Source: Bacteroidota bacterium | Lineage (GTDB): Bacteria; Bacteroidota; Bacteroidia; Bacteroidales; BM520 | Assembly (NCBI GenBank): GCA_002748065.1 | Contig: PDRJ01000016.1 | Coordinates: 1-34,070, forward strand | Direction: 5' to 3' | Length of the DNA stretch: 34,070 nucleotides | Part shown: in pieces, positions 23,857-32,302 of the stretch | Numbering within the stretch: position 1 is the first letter of the stretch | Layout: each line of letters begins with the position of its first letter | Notes under the pieces: generated by a model | Told to the model about the DNA's origin: nothing | Database searches by the model: none | What the model saw: the letters and a program-made list of their open reading frames with translations, nothing else | Position numbers and translations under genes: made by a program

Positions 23857-25188
23857 ATGTTTACCAGTTATCAAGAGGTCATCGACTTTTTATTCGCACA
23901 ACTACCCATGTATCAGCGCATGGGCAAGGCTGCGTACAAAGCAAACCTCAACAACACGATCGCACTCTGTAACCTCATGGGAAACCCCGAAAAAGAGATT
24001 CCGGCCATTCATGTGGCCGGCACCAATGGCAAAGGCTCTGTCTCCTGCATGATCGCCTCAGCCTTAATGGAACAGGGTTATCGCGTGGGGTTATATACCT
24101 CTCCTCACCTCACCGATTTCAGAGAACGAATCACCATTAACGGAAGAAAAATCGAGGAAGAAGCCGTGGTTGACTTTGTGAATCAATATCGGACGCAATT
24201 TCTCCCCATTCGCCCCTCCTTCTTCGAACTCACCTTCGCCATGGCGCTGGATTTCTTCAAAAAGAGAGCGGTACAAATTGCCGTGTTTGAAACGGGAATG
24301 GGGGGACGATTAGACAGCACCAACCTTGTCCAGCCCATCCTTAGTGTGATCACCAATATTGGGCATGACCATCAGCAATTCCTCGGTGACACCTTAACCA
24401 AAGTTGCCAGAGAGAAGGCCGGCATTATCAAGGAGGGGATTCCCGTCATTATTGGCGAGAAGCATCCGGAGAGCATGAAAGTCTTCATGGAAAAGGCCGA
24501 AGAACAGCATGCAGCGATCCTCTTTGCCGAAGAGCATCTCACCATCTCTCCGGCCAAAAGGCTTCCTCCCGACTCCACCACACAGAAAAACACCATACGC
24601 TACAGCCTCACATCCGAAGAGAACACCCTTCCCCTCTCCATACAGACCGAGCTTATGGGCTCCTATCAAATACAGAATATCCGCACAGCTATCGTTGCGC
24701 TCTCCATGCTTCGAAACACCTTTTTCCCCGTTAACGGAAAAAATATCCGTGAAGGGTTCATGCATCTTATAAAAAACACCCACCTTCGTGGACGTTGGCA
24801 GATCATAGAAACCACCCCTCTCATCGTATGCGACACAGGACACAATAAGGAGGGGATTCACGAAGTGGTGAAAATGATCAGTCAACAACCCTATAAACAC
24901 CTGCATTTAGTATTGGGCGCCGTGAATGACAAAGACCCCATGGATCTACTGGGAGCCTTTCCATCGGAAGCAACTTTTTATTTTTGCAAACCGAATATTC
25001 CTCGTGGACAAGAGGTTGAACGACTCTATGAAGAGGGAAAAGCATTGGGAATACAAAAGATGCAATGTCATAAAACGGTCTCAGAAGCTTACCAAAATGC
25101 GGTATCACAAGTAGGAGAAGGGGATATGCTCTTTGTGGGAGGAAGCACCTTTGTGGTAGCAGATCTTCTCCAATTCTTGCACAAATAG
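23857..25188 (+). CDS. folC: Bifunctional folylpolyglutamate/dihydrofolate synthase
   Basis: The protein has 443 residues. FolC adds glutamate to dihydropteroate and extends folate polyglutamate tails in the cytoplasm. It has the Mur-ligase-like ATP loop HVAGTNGKGSVSCMIAS (K59), the folate-family motif YTSPHLTDFRERI, ETGMGGRLDSTN, TNIGHDHQQFLG and the C-terminal DTGHNKEGI. The length and motif order are normal. It begins 45 bp after tonB on the same strand, so it may be read from the same transcript, although the functions are unrelated. Confidence 0.95.
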   Translation: MFTSYQEVIDFLFAQLPMYQRMGKAAYKANLNNTIALCNLMGNPEKEIPAIHVAGTNGKGSVSCMIASALMEQGYRVGLYTSPHLTDFRERITINGRKIEEEAVVDFVNQYRTQFLPIRPSFFELTFAMALDFFKKRAVQIAVFETGMGGRLDSTNLVQPILSVITNIGHDHQQFLGDTLTKVAREKAGIIKEGIPVIIGEKHPESMKVFMEKAEEQHAAILFAEEHLTISPAKRLPPDSTTQKNTIRYSLTSEENTLPLSIQTELMGSYQIQNIRTAIVALSMLRNTFFPVNGKNIREGFMHLIKNTHLRGRWQIIETTPLIVCDTGHNKEGIHEVVKMISQQPYKHLHLVLGAVNDKDPMDLLGAFPSEATFYFCKPNIPRGQEVERLYEEGKALGIQKMQCHKTVSEAYQNAVSQVGEGDMLFVGGSTFVVADLLQFLHK

Positions 25189-25189
25189 C

Positions 25190-25240
25190 AGCTGTATAGA
25201 CGCTGCTCAAAACGTCGACTTCTTCAACTCTTTTTGTTGC
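25190..25240. repeat. Possible degenerate MITE fragment
   Basis: A short stretch after folC combines TATAGACGC, CTCAAAACG and GACTTCTTC, all of which occur in the 155-bp element, but in scrambled order. It could be a decayed, rearranged copy or chance. Confidence 0.25.
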
Positions 25241-25271
25241 CATATTATTATTAATAACGTCGTAAATACAC

Positions 25272-25279
25272 TACCTTTG
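25272..25279 (+). promoter_or_regulatory. -7 promoter box for the C25 peptidase gene
   Basis: TACCTTTG is a perfect TAnnTTTG, 37 bp before the ATG at 25317, and identical to the box in front of tamL. No TTTG is present at the expected -33 distance. Confidence 0.6.
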
Positions 25280-25316
25280 TTGCCCTTGCAAACAATCTAT
25301 ACAATAATTATACGCT

Positions 25317-28300
25317 ATGAAAAAGAACTATTTTAACGCTGCACTCTTGCTGTTATTCTTAATTTTTACGGGGATTCAAGGGGGAGCACAACCATTACAA
25401 TTCGAAGATTCATGGGGTCCAGAGGGCTATTCCATCGTCTCTTCCAAAGGAAACTCAACGGTATTAAACTACTCCATAAAGGAGGTTAACTTTCTTGATC
25501 TGGAGGTCAAGGGCCAACTCATGAAAGAGATTGCCCTCCCGGGCGAGTTTCTTCCCAACAACGAGGGAGCTCCCAACCTTCCCGGATCGGGAAGATACCT
25601 GGCACTTCCCCAGGGAGCAGAAGCCTCCATCCGGATTATCTCTTCAAGAACAGAGGTTATTCAGGATATTGCGATTGCCCCGGCACCTCATATTCCCTGG
25701 GATAATGAGAAAGTACCCCTAACCTATGAGAAAGACCAAAGCATTTATGCGCAAGACGCGCTCTTTCCAGCCACACCAATAATGCTTTCCAAACCCACAA
25801 CCATTCGGGGAGTGGATGCCATCATCGTAGGAGTAACGCCCTTTCAGTACAACCCGGTCACCAAAGAACTGGTCATTTACACCGACATTCAATTTGAGGT
25901 AACCCACACCGGAGGTAATGGCCAGTACGGAGAGGAAGCCTACCGAAATCGTTTTTGGGATCCTATCCTCAGCGATATGCTCCTCAACTATGAACAACTT
26001 CCCAAGATCAACTACCACGAGCGATACCGTAACGCTAAAGACCTCACCGGTTGTGAATACTTAATTGTCTCTCCCGACAGTAATGATTTTACGGCTTGGG
26101 CCGATAGCGTTCGTCGATTTCGCACCAAACAGGGAATCTATTCACAAGTGGTAACCCTCTCTGAAATAGGAAATAACTCGGCAAGCAGCTTGGAGAGTTA
26201 CTTCAACGAAGCCTACAACACCTGGGATATTAAACCAGCAGCGGTGCTGCTGTTGGGAGACTACGGCTCCAACCAATCGACACAGATCACCTCCCCCACA
26301 TGGGATAACTACTGTGTTTCTGACAACATCTATGCCGATGTAACAGGAAATAGCATGCCTGATATCATTTTTGCACGTATTACGGCACGCAATGCCAATG
26401 AGTTGGAAACCATGATTATGAAGTTCATCAACTATGAGACCAACCCTCCGGTATCGGAAAATTTCTACAATCACCCCATCACTGCATTGGGATGGCAAAC
26501 GGAGCGTTGGTTTCAAATATGTTCCGAAACCGTTGGTGGTTTTTGGAAAAACGAACTGGGGAAAGAGCCTGTCCGCATTAATGCCGTATACGATGGTAAC
26601 CCCAGCAACGACCCGTGGTCTACTGCTACCAACACCTATACAATAACCAATTTCTTTGGTCCCAATGGGTTAGGCTATATCCCGGCAACCCCGGGAGAGC
26701 TTGGCGGCTGGAGTGGTGGTAACGCCTCCATGGTGAACAACGCCATCAACAGTGGTGCCTTCATGCTCCAACACCGTGACCATGGTTACGAAGAGGGTTG
26801 GGGAGAACCCTCTTACTCCAACGGTAACATCAACAGCTTATCCAACACCGACTTAACTTTCATCTTCTCCATCAACTGCTTAACAGGAAAATACAATATC
26901 TATGGCGAGTGTTTTGCAGAGAAATTTCACCGCCACGGTTACGGAGCCCTCGGGCTCATCGCCGCATCAGAGGTCTCCTACTCCTTTGTCAACGACACCT
27001 ACGTTTGGGGGCTTTACGACAACCTATGGCCCGAGTTCATGCCCTCTTTCGGTTCTACTCCGGAACCACGCGGTGTTCTTCCTGCCTTTGGAAACGCTGC
27101 GGGAAAATATTTCCTTCAACAATCAGGATGGCCTTACAACAGCAGTAACAAAGAAGTAACCTACAATCTGTTCCATCACCATGGTGATGCCTTCCTCACC
27201 GTCTATACGGAGATGCCTCAAGAGCTCACCGTAGAACATAATCCCATATTAATTAGCGGATTAGACAAGTTTGAAGTCACCGCTGACGAGGGTGCACTTA
27301 TCGCCCTTTCCCACGATGGCGTGCTATTGGGAACCGCCACCGGAACCGGAGCCCCCGTAGAGATCTCCTTTGAAGCACAGCTTCCCGGTATTTATGTGGA
27401 TTTGGTAATCACCAAACAGAACTTCTTCCGTTACGAACAATCCCTGCAGGTGATTCCTCCGGAAGGTCCTTATATCCTGGAGGATTCCTTCACCTTCAAT
27501 GATGAAAACAGCAATGAGCAGATCGATTACGACGAAACCATTGCACTAAACATGACCATGAAGAACGTGGGCATTGAAGCGGGGAATAACATTGTGGTAG
27601 AGATGAGTACCACCGATGAATTTGTGGACATCACCAATGCCACAGCCGATTTTGGGACCATCCCTGCTGAAAGTAGTGTTACCTTAGAAGAGGCCTTTAC
27701 CTTTAAAACAACAAATAACATTCCCGACCAGCATGAGATCACCTTCCTTCTTCTTGCCACCAATGGAGAGGAAACATGGGAGAGTACAATCAGCATGATT
27801 GCAAATGCACCAACACTTCGTATGGCTCGGGCTCAATTTGTCGATGCCACAGGCAACAACAACGGAATGCTTGATCCGGGAGAAACCGGGGATTTCATGG
27901 TGTACCTCCCCAATGATGGACACAGCGTCTCTCCGGATGCCAATGCCACCCTGACTTCTTCCAGCCCATACGTAACCATAAACAGTGGAAACTTCCACGT
28001 TGGCAGTATCGAGGCAGATGAAGAGAAAAGTGCTATCTTCAATATCTCTGTGGATGCCAACACCCCCATTGCGGAATACATTGACTTTGATTTCACCCTT
28101 GATGCCGGAGCATACGGATTTACCAACCCCATCAGCAAGCCGGTAGGGCTTCTGGTAGAGGATTGGGAATCGGGAGATCTCTCCTCCTTCGAGTGGGAAT
28201 TGATGGGAAGTGCAGATTGGTTTGTCACCGAAGAAGAGGCCTTTGAAGGACGCTACTCCATACAATCAGGCCCCATTGAAGATGCAAAGAATACACGCCT

Positions 28301-29846
28301 TGCACTGGATGTTAATGTGATCTCCAACGATAGCATCTCCTTCTATCTAAAGACCTCTTCGGAAGAGAATCAGGACCTCCTCCGTTTCTATGTGGACACC
28401 CAGATGCAGGGTATCTGGTCAGGAGAAACCGACTGGACACGCGTTTCTTTCCCCGTTCCCCAAGGGGAACACACCCTCACCTGGATCTACCAAAAGAGCA
28501 GTAATGGCTCCGGTGGAGCCGACGCCGCATGGATCGACTGGATCATCATGCCTCCGCTGTTGCGGACAACAGTCAATGCCGGCGCAGATATTTATATTTG
28601 CGAAGTGGCACCGGTACCACTAAACGGTATAGCCACCAACTACGAATCACTTGAGTGGAGCACATCCGGTGACGGAACATTTGACGATACCGGCCTCCTC
28701 AACGCGACCTATACCCCCGGCACACAAGATGTGGAAAGTGGCGAGGTAGCGCTCACCCTCACCGTCTCCAATGGTTCGGAAGAGAAGAGTGACCAAACCC
28801 TCCTCACCATCAATACCCCCCCCAATGTAACCATGGGAGAAAATGGCGTAATCTGTGAAGGGGAAACCATTACAATCGCTGAGGTCTCAGCTGAGAACTA
28901 TGTTTCACTGCTATGGACAACCAGCGGCGATGGCACCTTCGATGATGAGACTGCACTCTTACCGACCTATACTCCCGGCACACAAGATATCGAAGAGCAA
29001 GAGGTAGCGCTCACCCTCACAGCCCTGGCTCATCCGGGATGCGAAGATCAAACAGGCATGGTTCATTATGTGATCAGCCCCATTCCCACAGCAACCATAG
29101 AGGGAGACCAAAGCGTCTGTCAAGGAGGTACGGCTCAATTGATGGTTAATTTTACAGGGAATGCCCCCTGGACCTTCACCCTCGACGATGAGGAGATCAC
29201 AACAGCCGAGGAGACCCCCCTTATGATGACCGCAACGCCGGAAGAGGATCTTACCATAACAATGTTGTGGCTCAAGGATCAATATGGCTGTACCAACAAC
29301 GAGCCGGGAGCCAGCCACTTTATCGAGGTGCTCCCCACCCCCGAATTTACGTTGGGCAACGACACCACCCTCTGTCACAACCTCACACTGGAATTGGATC
29401 CGGGTATTGAGGGGGTAACGTACCTTTGGAGTACGGGCGAAACCTCAAGGGTAATCACCGTAGATACCACCGGGATTCCCATCGGTGGCACCAAAACCAT
29501 TGGACTGACAGTAACCTCAGAGACCGGTTGTACCGCAGAAGATGAGATTAACATCACCTTCAAGGACTGCACCGGTATCGACGCGCTGGAAAATAACATG
29601 AACATCTCCCTCTATCCCAACCCCAACGACGGAGTCTTCACCCTCTCACTATACAGTGAGGGAGCACAAACCGTATCCATCGCGGTGGTCTCCATCTTAG
29701 GCAAAGAGGTTCGGGGAGAAAAAGACCTTCTTATTGAGGGATCGTATACACAGCATTTCGACATGAAAGCGCTGGAGCCGGGAGTCTATTTCCTCCGGGT
29801 TTACAACGACCAAGGTATCTTTACCCAACGAATAATCAAACAATAA
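25317..29846 (+). CDS. Gingipain-like C25 cysteine peptidase, secreted by T9SS
   Basis: The protein has 1509 residues, with a signal peptide to about GGA-QPL (residue 24). Domains in order: propeptide (about 25-230); C25 peptidase domain (about 240-640) starting EYLIVSPDSNDFTAWADSVR, with catalytic His489 in QHRDHGYEEGW and Cys521 in FSINCLTGKYN; beta-sandwich and CARDB-like regions (about 640-930); a jelly-roll MAM/cleaved-adhesin-like domain (about 945-1080, VEDWESGDLSSFEWELMGS); three to four PKD-like repeats (two share the string SGDGTFDD); and an 80-residue type A sorting domain from about 1430 (ISLYPNPNDGVFTLSL ... GVYFLRVYNDQGIFTQRIIKQ). The sorting domain predicts export by T9SS and processing by PorU. 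Like gingipains it is probably an extracellular or surface protease; substrate specificity cannot be read. It is monocistronic: its own -7 box, its own terminator. Confidence 0.92.
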   Translation: MKKNYFNAALLLLFLIFTGIQGGAQPLQFEDSWGPEGYSIVSSKGNSTVLNYSIKEVNFLDLEVKGQLMKEIALPGEFLPNNEGAPNLPGSGRYLALPQGAEASIRIISSRTEVIQDIAIAPAPHIPWDNEKVPLTYEKDQSIYAQDALFPATPIMLSKPTTIRGVDAIIVGVTPFQYNPVTKELVIYTDIQFEVTHTGGNGQYGEEAYRNRFWDPILSDMLLNYEQLPKINYHERYRNAKDLTGCEYLIVSPDSNDFTAWADSVRRFRTKQGIYSQVVTLSEIGNNSASSLESYFNEAYNTWDIKPAAVLLLGDYGSNQSTQITSPTWDNYCVSDNIYADVTGNSMPDIIFARITARNANELETMIMKFINYETNPPVSENFYNHPITALGWQTERWFQICSETVGGFWKNELGKEPVRINAVYDGNPSNDPWSTATNTYTITNFFGPNGLGYIPATPGELGGWSGGNASMVNNAINSGAFMLQHRDHGYEEGWGEPSYSNGNINSLSNTDLTFIFSINCLTGKYNIYGECFAEKFHRHGYGALGLIAASEVSYSFVNDTYVWGLYDNLWPEFMPSFGSTPEPRGVLPAFGNAAGKYFLQQSGWPYNSSNKEVTYNLFHHHGDAFLTVYTEMPQELTVEHNPILISGLDKFEVTADEGALIALSHDGVLLGTATGTGAPVEISFEAQLPGIYVDLVITKQNFFRYEQSLQVIPPEGPYILEDSFTFNDENSNEQIDYDETIALNMTMKNVGIEAGNNIVVEMSTTDEFVDITNATADFGTIPAESSVTLEEAFTFKTTNNIPDQHEITFLLLATNGEETWESTISMIANAPTLRMARAQFVDATGNNNGMLDPGETGDFMVYLPNDGHSVSPDANATLTSSSPYVTINSGNFHVGSIEADEEKSAIFNISVDANTPIAEYIDFDFTLDAGAYGFTNPISKPVGLLVEDWESGDLSSFEWELMGSADWFVTEEEAFEGRYSIQSGPIEDAKNTRLALDVNVISNDSISFYLKTSSEENQDLLRFYVDTQMQGIWSGETDWTRVSFPVPQGEHTLTWIYQKSSNGSGGADAAWIDWIIMPPLLRTTVNAGADIYICEVAPVPLNGIATNYESLEWSTSGDGTFDDTGLLNATYTPGTQDVESGEVALTLTVSNGSEEKSDQTLLTINTPPNVTMGENGVICEGETITIAEVSAENYVSLLWTTSGDGTFDDETALLPTYTPGTQDIEEQEVALTLTALAHPGCEDQTGMVHYVISPIPTATIEGDQSVCQGGTAQLMVNFTGNAPWTFTLDDEEITTAEETPLMMTATPEEDLTITMLWLKDQYGCTNNEPGASHFIEVLPTPEFTLGNDTTLCHNLTLELDPGIEGVTYLWSTGETSRVITVDTTGIPIGGTKTIGLTVTSETGCTAEDEINITFKDCTGIDALENNMNISLYPNPNDGVFTLSLYSEGAQTVSIAVVSILGKEVRGEKDLLIEGSYTQHFDMKALEPGVYFLRVYNDQGIFTQRIIKQ

Positions 29847-29868
29847 GCGCTCCGAAGAAGACCACATA

Positions 29869-29903
29869 AAAAAAGCACAGCCCTTTGAGCTGTGCTTTTT
29901 TTT
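29869..29903 (+). terminator. Intrinsic terminator of the C25 peptidase gene
   Basis: The stem AAAAGCACAGC/GCTGTGCTTTT with a 7-nt loop is followed by a T tract. It starts about 22 bp after the stop codon. Its A-rich and T-rich flanks would also allow some minus-strand function. Confidence 0.9.
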
Positions 29904-30123
29904 ATGCAGTAAAAAGAGATTTACCAACGACTAACGGCAGAACTCTCTAAGATCCGCATCCCCTCCCCATCCACTTGGAAAAGATTGACCTTCAAAGCAT
30001 CCTTATCTTATATAAAGGAACAACTTCCCCTTCAAGTAATCCACTACACCTCGAATTTGAGCGTTCTTATCCGCTTTTTCAGCAACCGAGACCGTTGTAA
30101 GCGTCACACAAAAACACCACACA

Positions 30124-30275
30124 GTAGCCCCCGTGGGGGCGATACCTTTCTAACAGCACCAAACACCATTAGCTCCATAGAAACGACACCTTTGTAATGA
30201 CACTGTACCAAACACCATCAAAAAGCCCTGTAGGGGCGGCACCTTAACCCATCCTACGGAGCTCTTTGGTGTCGC
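30124..30275. repeat. REP-like palindromic repeat cluster
   Basis: Units lie at 30124-30158, 30170-30199, 30221-30245 and (inverted) 30252-30275. They share the core GCCC-TAGGGGC type palindrome and GACACCTTTGTAA with the clusters at 246-501 and 33944-34070. The gene-free stretch from the terminator at 29903 to the DUF456 stop at 30282 otherwise shows nothing identifiable; a short open frame at 29985-30197 looks like chance. Confidence 0.65.
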
Positions 30276-30281
30276 CTCCCC

Positions 30282-30764
30282 TTACCACACCGAGGGGATC
30301 GCGGCAATATAGCGGGCAAAGATCCAGCCGGAGACAATAAGTTTCAACCCTGTCCCCATCAAGAACCCCAGAAGAGAGCCCAGCCCCGACTTGATGGCCG
30401 TGTGGGTATCCTTACCCCCCATCATCTCACCGATGAATGCGCCTGCAAAGGGACCGACAATAAGGCCAATGGGAGCAAAAAAGAGGCCAATGATCAATCC
30501 GATGGTTGCACCCCACACCCCTTTCTTGGAGCCGCCCATCTTTTTTGTCCCGTAAACGGGAATCACATTATCAATAACCGTCACTCCAACAACGACCACC
30601 GCCATAATTAGCATAAAATTCAAATCGAAAGGCCTGGGGTGAGTAAGCTGCATCAGAAGCAACCCAATATAGGCGATGGGTGGCCCCGGTAGAATCGGAA
30701 CGATACAGCCCACAAATCCAACAACCATAAAAACTCCTGCCAAAATAACCCAAAGAAAATCCAT
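30282..30764 (-). CDS. DUF456 family membrane protein
   Basis: The protein has 160 residues and is very hydrophobic, with the DUF456 pattern: N-terminal helix pair MDFLWVILAGVFMVVGFVGC and PILPGPPIAYIGLLLM, a central helix LIMAVVVVGVTVIDNVIPV, the loop YGTKKMGGSKKGVWGA, glycine-rich helices GLIIGLFFAPIGLIVGPFAG and EMMGG, and a final helix near the end. Inner-membrane location is likely. The family has no assigned biochemical function that I know of. It is transcribed divergently from the BMP lipoprotein gene and probably alone. Confidence 0.88.
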   Translation of the reverse strand: MDFLWVILAGVFMVVGFVGCIVPILPGPPIAYIGLLLMQLTHPRPFDLNFMLIMAVVVVGVTVIDNVIPVYGTKKMGGSKKGVWGATIGLIIGLFFAPIGLIVGPFAGAFIGEMMGGKDTHTAIKSGLGSLLGFLMGTGLKLIVSGWIFARYIAAIPSVW

Positions 30765-30796
30765 TGCTGTTCACACTATTAATACCACATAAGAAC

Positions 30797-30825
30797 TCTC
30801 ACTGCACTGAGAGAAAACAAATTTA
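30797..30825 (-). promoter_or_regulatory. Promoter box and leader inverted repeat of the DUF456 gene
   Basis: The minus strand reads TAAATTTG, a perfect TAnnTTTG, at 30818-30825, about 54 bp before the start codon. Just downstream lies the inverted repeat CTCTCA-N6-TGAGAG (30797-30814), which could form a small leader hairpin or bind a regulator. Confidence 0.45.
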
Positions 30826-30841
30826 CATATTTTGAAAGAGG

Positions 30842-30876
30842 TTTGATAACGGTTTTTTAAAACAGTGCTATATTTG
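30842..30876 (+). promoter_or_regulatory. Promoter of the BMP lipoprotein gene
   Basis: A TTTG at 30842-30845 is followed after 23 bp by TATATTTG (30869-30876), matching the Bacteroidota -33/-7 arrangement. The box lies 42 bp before the ATG at 30919. Confidence 0.6.
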
Positions 30877-30918
30877 TTGGGTTAATGATCTTTTTCCCCA
30901 TGACTAACGCGTTCCTCT

Positions 30919-31941
30919 ATGAAAAAGTTGCATCTTTTATTCCTCCTTACCGCGCTAATTCTTCTCGCCTGTACGCCCGACGAACCCGCCATAACGATAA
31001 AGAAGATAGGCGTTATTTCCGATGTATACGGTTGGGAGGATAAGGGTATCAGTACTTATGGGAAAAGTGGCGCAGACTACATGGACAACCTGGAGAATAT
31101 CCAGGTATCCTATTATGAGTCCACCAGTCCGGAGGAGCTTGCCACTCATATAGGCCATGCCTTAAGGGACTCCTGTGAATTAATCATTGCCATGGGAGCC
31201 AACGCCGAAGAGGATCTTTTGGAGGCAGCCCTCCAGCACCCCTACACCCATTTCATGTTGTTGGATCATGAGGCAGACACCCTTCCTCCCAATTTACGAT
31301 GCCTGGTCTTTGACGTGGAGCAGGCCGCTTTTCCCTGCGGATATTTGGCTGCAGCCTACGCCCACCTCACTCATCCGGAAACTCCGGCTCTGGGCTGGAT
31401 TGAAGGGAGATCATACGAAAAGGCCACACACATTAAGCAGGGATTTATGGCCGGGATCGCCTATTTTAATACAAAATATCAAAAAACGGTCTCCTCCCAT
31501 GGCCTCTCTTTGGCCTCTACGGAAGATCCTGAGCTTTCTGCCCGAGCCGTAGATTCGTTAATGACACAACAAGGCAACCTTTCCCTAATCTTCCCCTTTA
31601 CTGGCCGGGGGAATGCAGCTGCTTATGCAGCCATTGCCACCCACAATGTTGCAGCGATGGGAATGGAGATGGACTGCTGGTTCGACTACCCTGAGGTACA
31701 GAATATCTTTCTCTCGTCCTGTGTAAAACGTTACGACCTGGTGCTTTCCGATGAGATTCTGGCCTACAGTTCAGGAAACTTTGAGGGAGGGAAAACAACC
31801 CATTATAACTTAAGACAACAAAAGGTATGGCTGGCAGGGTATCACCATTATCTCAACCTTGTCCCCGATAGTATCACAAGAGATCTCAATCAAATTATCA
31901 CCGATATTTTGGAAGGAACGATTGACCCGTTGGCACGTTAG
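30919..31941 (+). CDS. BMP/PnrA-family substrate-binding lipoprotein
   Basis: The protein has 340 residues. The signal peptide ends in the lipobox ILLAC with Cys18. The mature protein follows the basic membrane protein (BMP/Med/PnrA) fold: IKKIGVISDVYGWEDKGIS at the start, CELIIAMGANAEEDLLEAA, FDVEQAAFPCGYLAAAYAHL (the family's EEGSYLAGYLAG position) and IEGRSYEKATHIKQGFMAGI. Such proteins usually bind nucleosides for an ABC transporter. No permease or ATPase gene is in the window, so it is an orphan here and could have a sensor or scavenging role. The C-terminus KRYDLVLSDEILAY is consistent with the family. Confidence 0.82.
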   Translation: MKKLHLLFLLTALILLACTPDEPAITIKKIGVISDVYGWEDKGISTYGKSGADYMDNLENIQVSYYESTSPEELATHIGHALRDSCELIIAMGANAEEDLLEAALQHPYTHFMLLDHEADTLPPNLRCLVFDVEQAAFPCGYLAAAYAHLTHPETPALGWIEGRSYEKATHIKQGFMAGIAYFNTKYQKTVSSHGLSLASTEDPELSARAVDSLMTQQGNLSLIFPFTGRGNAAAYAAIATHNVAAMGMEMDCWFDYPEVQNIFLSSCVKRYDLVLSDEILAYSSGNFEGGKTTHYNLRQQKVWLAGYHHYLNLVPDSITRDLNQIITDILEGTIDPLAR

Positions 31942-31953
31942 GTTTAGAATATG

Positions 31954-32051
31954 GGATTTACCCCAGCCCCCCTGTTTCAGCATTTGCAAGCCTCAAATTC
32001 GGACTTTCTATACCAACTCTTCTCCAACTCCTGACATTATGGAGAGACACG
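31954..32051. mobile_element. Truncated MITE-like element (right part)
   Basis: About 98 bp resemble the right two thirds of the 155-bp element, from ATTTACCCCAG through TTTGCAAGCCTCAAATTCGGACTTTCTATAC to GAGACAC (units quoted are shorter pieces of the match). The left end is missing and the right end is degraded, so this is an old remnant. The rest of 31942-32302 is gene-free. Confidence 0.6.
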
Positions 32052-32234
32052 AATCGGTCTTTTTTTAGCCAAAGAAATAGTATTATTCCCCTTATTTCCG
32101 TATCTTGCAGCCCCTAGAGAGCCCCCTATAGGGCAACGAAGGAAAAGGATTCTTTCATCGGCCATGGTGCGGCTCTCCACAAATTAATAATGGGTAATTT
32201 TTTAGTAGTGGATAAATCCATAGTAAATCTATTT

Positions 32235-32263
32235 TTTGTTCCCCTACTATTACGTTATCTATG
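32235..32263 (+). promoter_or_regulatory. Candidate promoter of the DHOD-like gene
   Basis: TTTG at 32235-32238 is followed after 17 bp by TATCTATG (32256-32263), one mismatch from TAnnTTTG. The box overlaps the right arm of an inverted repeat, TCCATAG (about 32216-32222) and CTATGGA (32259-32265), which could serve as an operator. Confidence 0.45.
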
Positions 32264-32302
32264 GAGTAAAAAATAAAAGGATAAACTCAAAAAACTGATA
32301 TT

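Noticed and set aside
22968..23874. Long minus-strand open frames rich in Ser/Gly and Leu/His opposite tonB
   Set aside because: They are antisense shadows of the Glu-Pro-rich linker codons and have biased, low-complexity composition.
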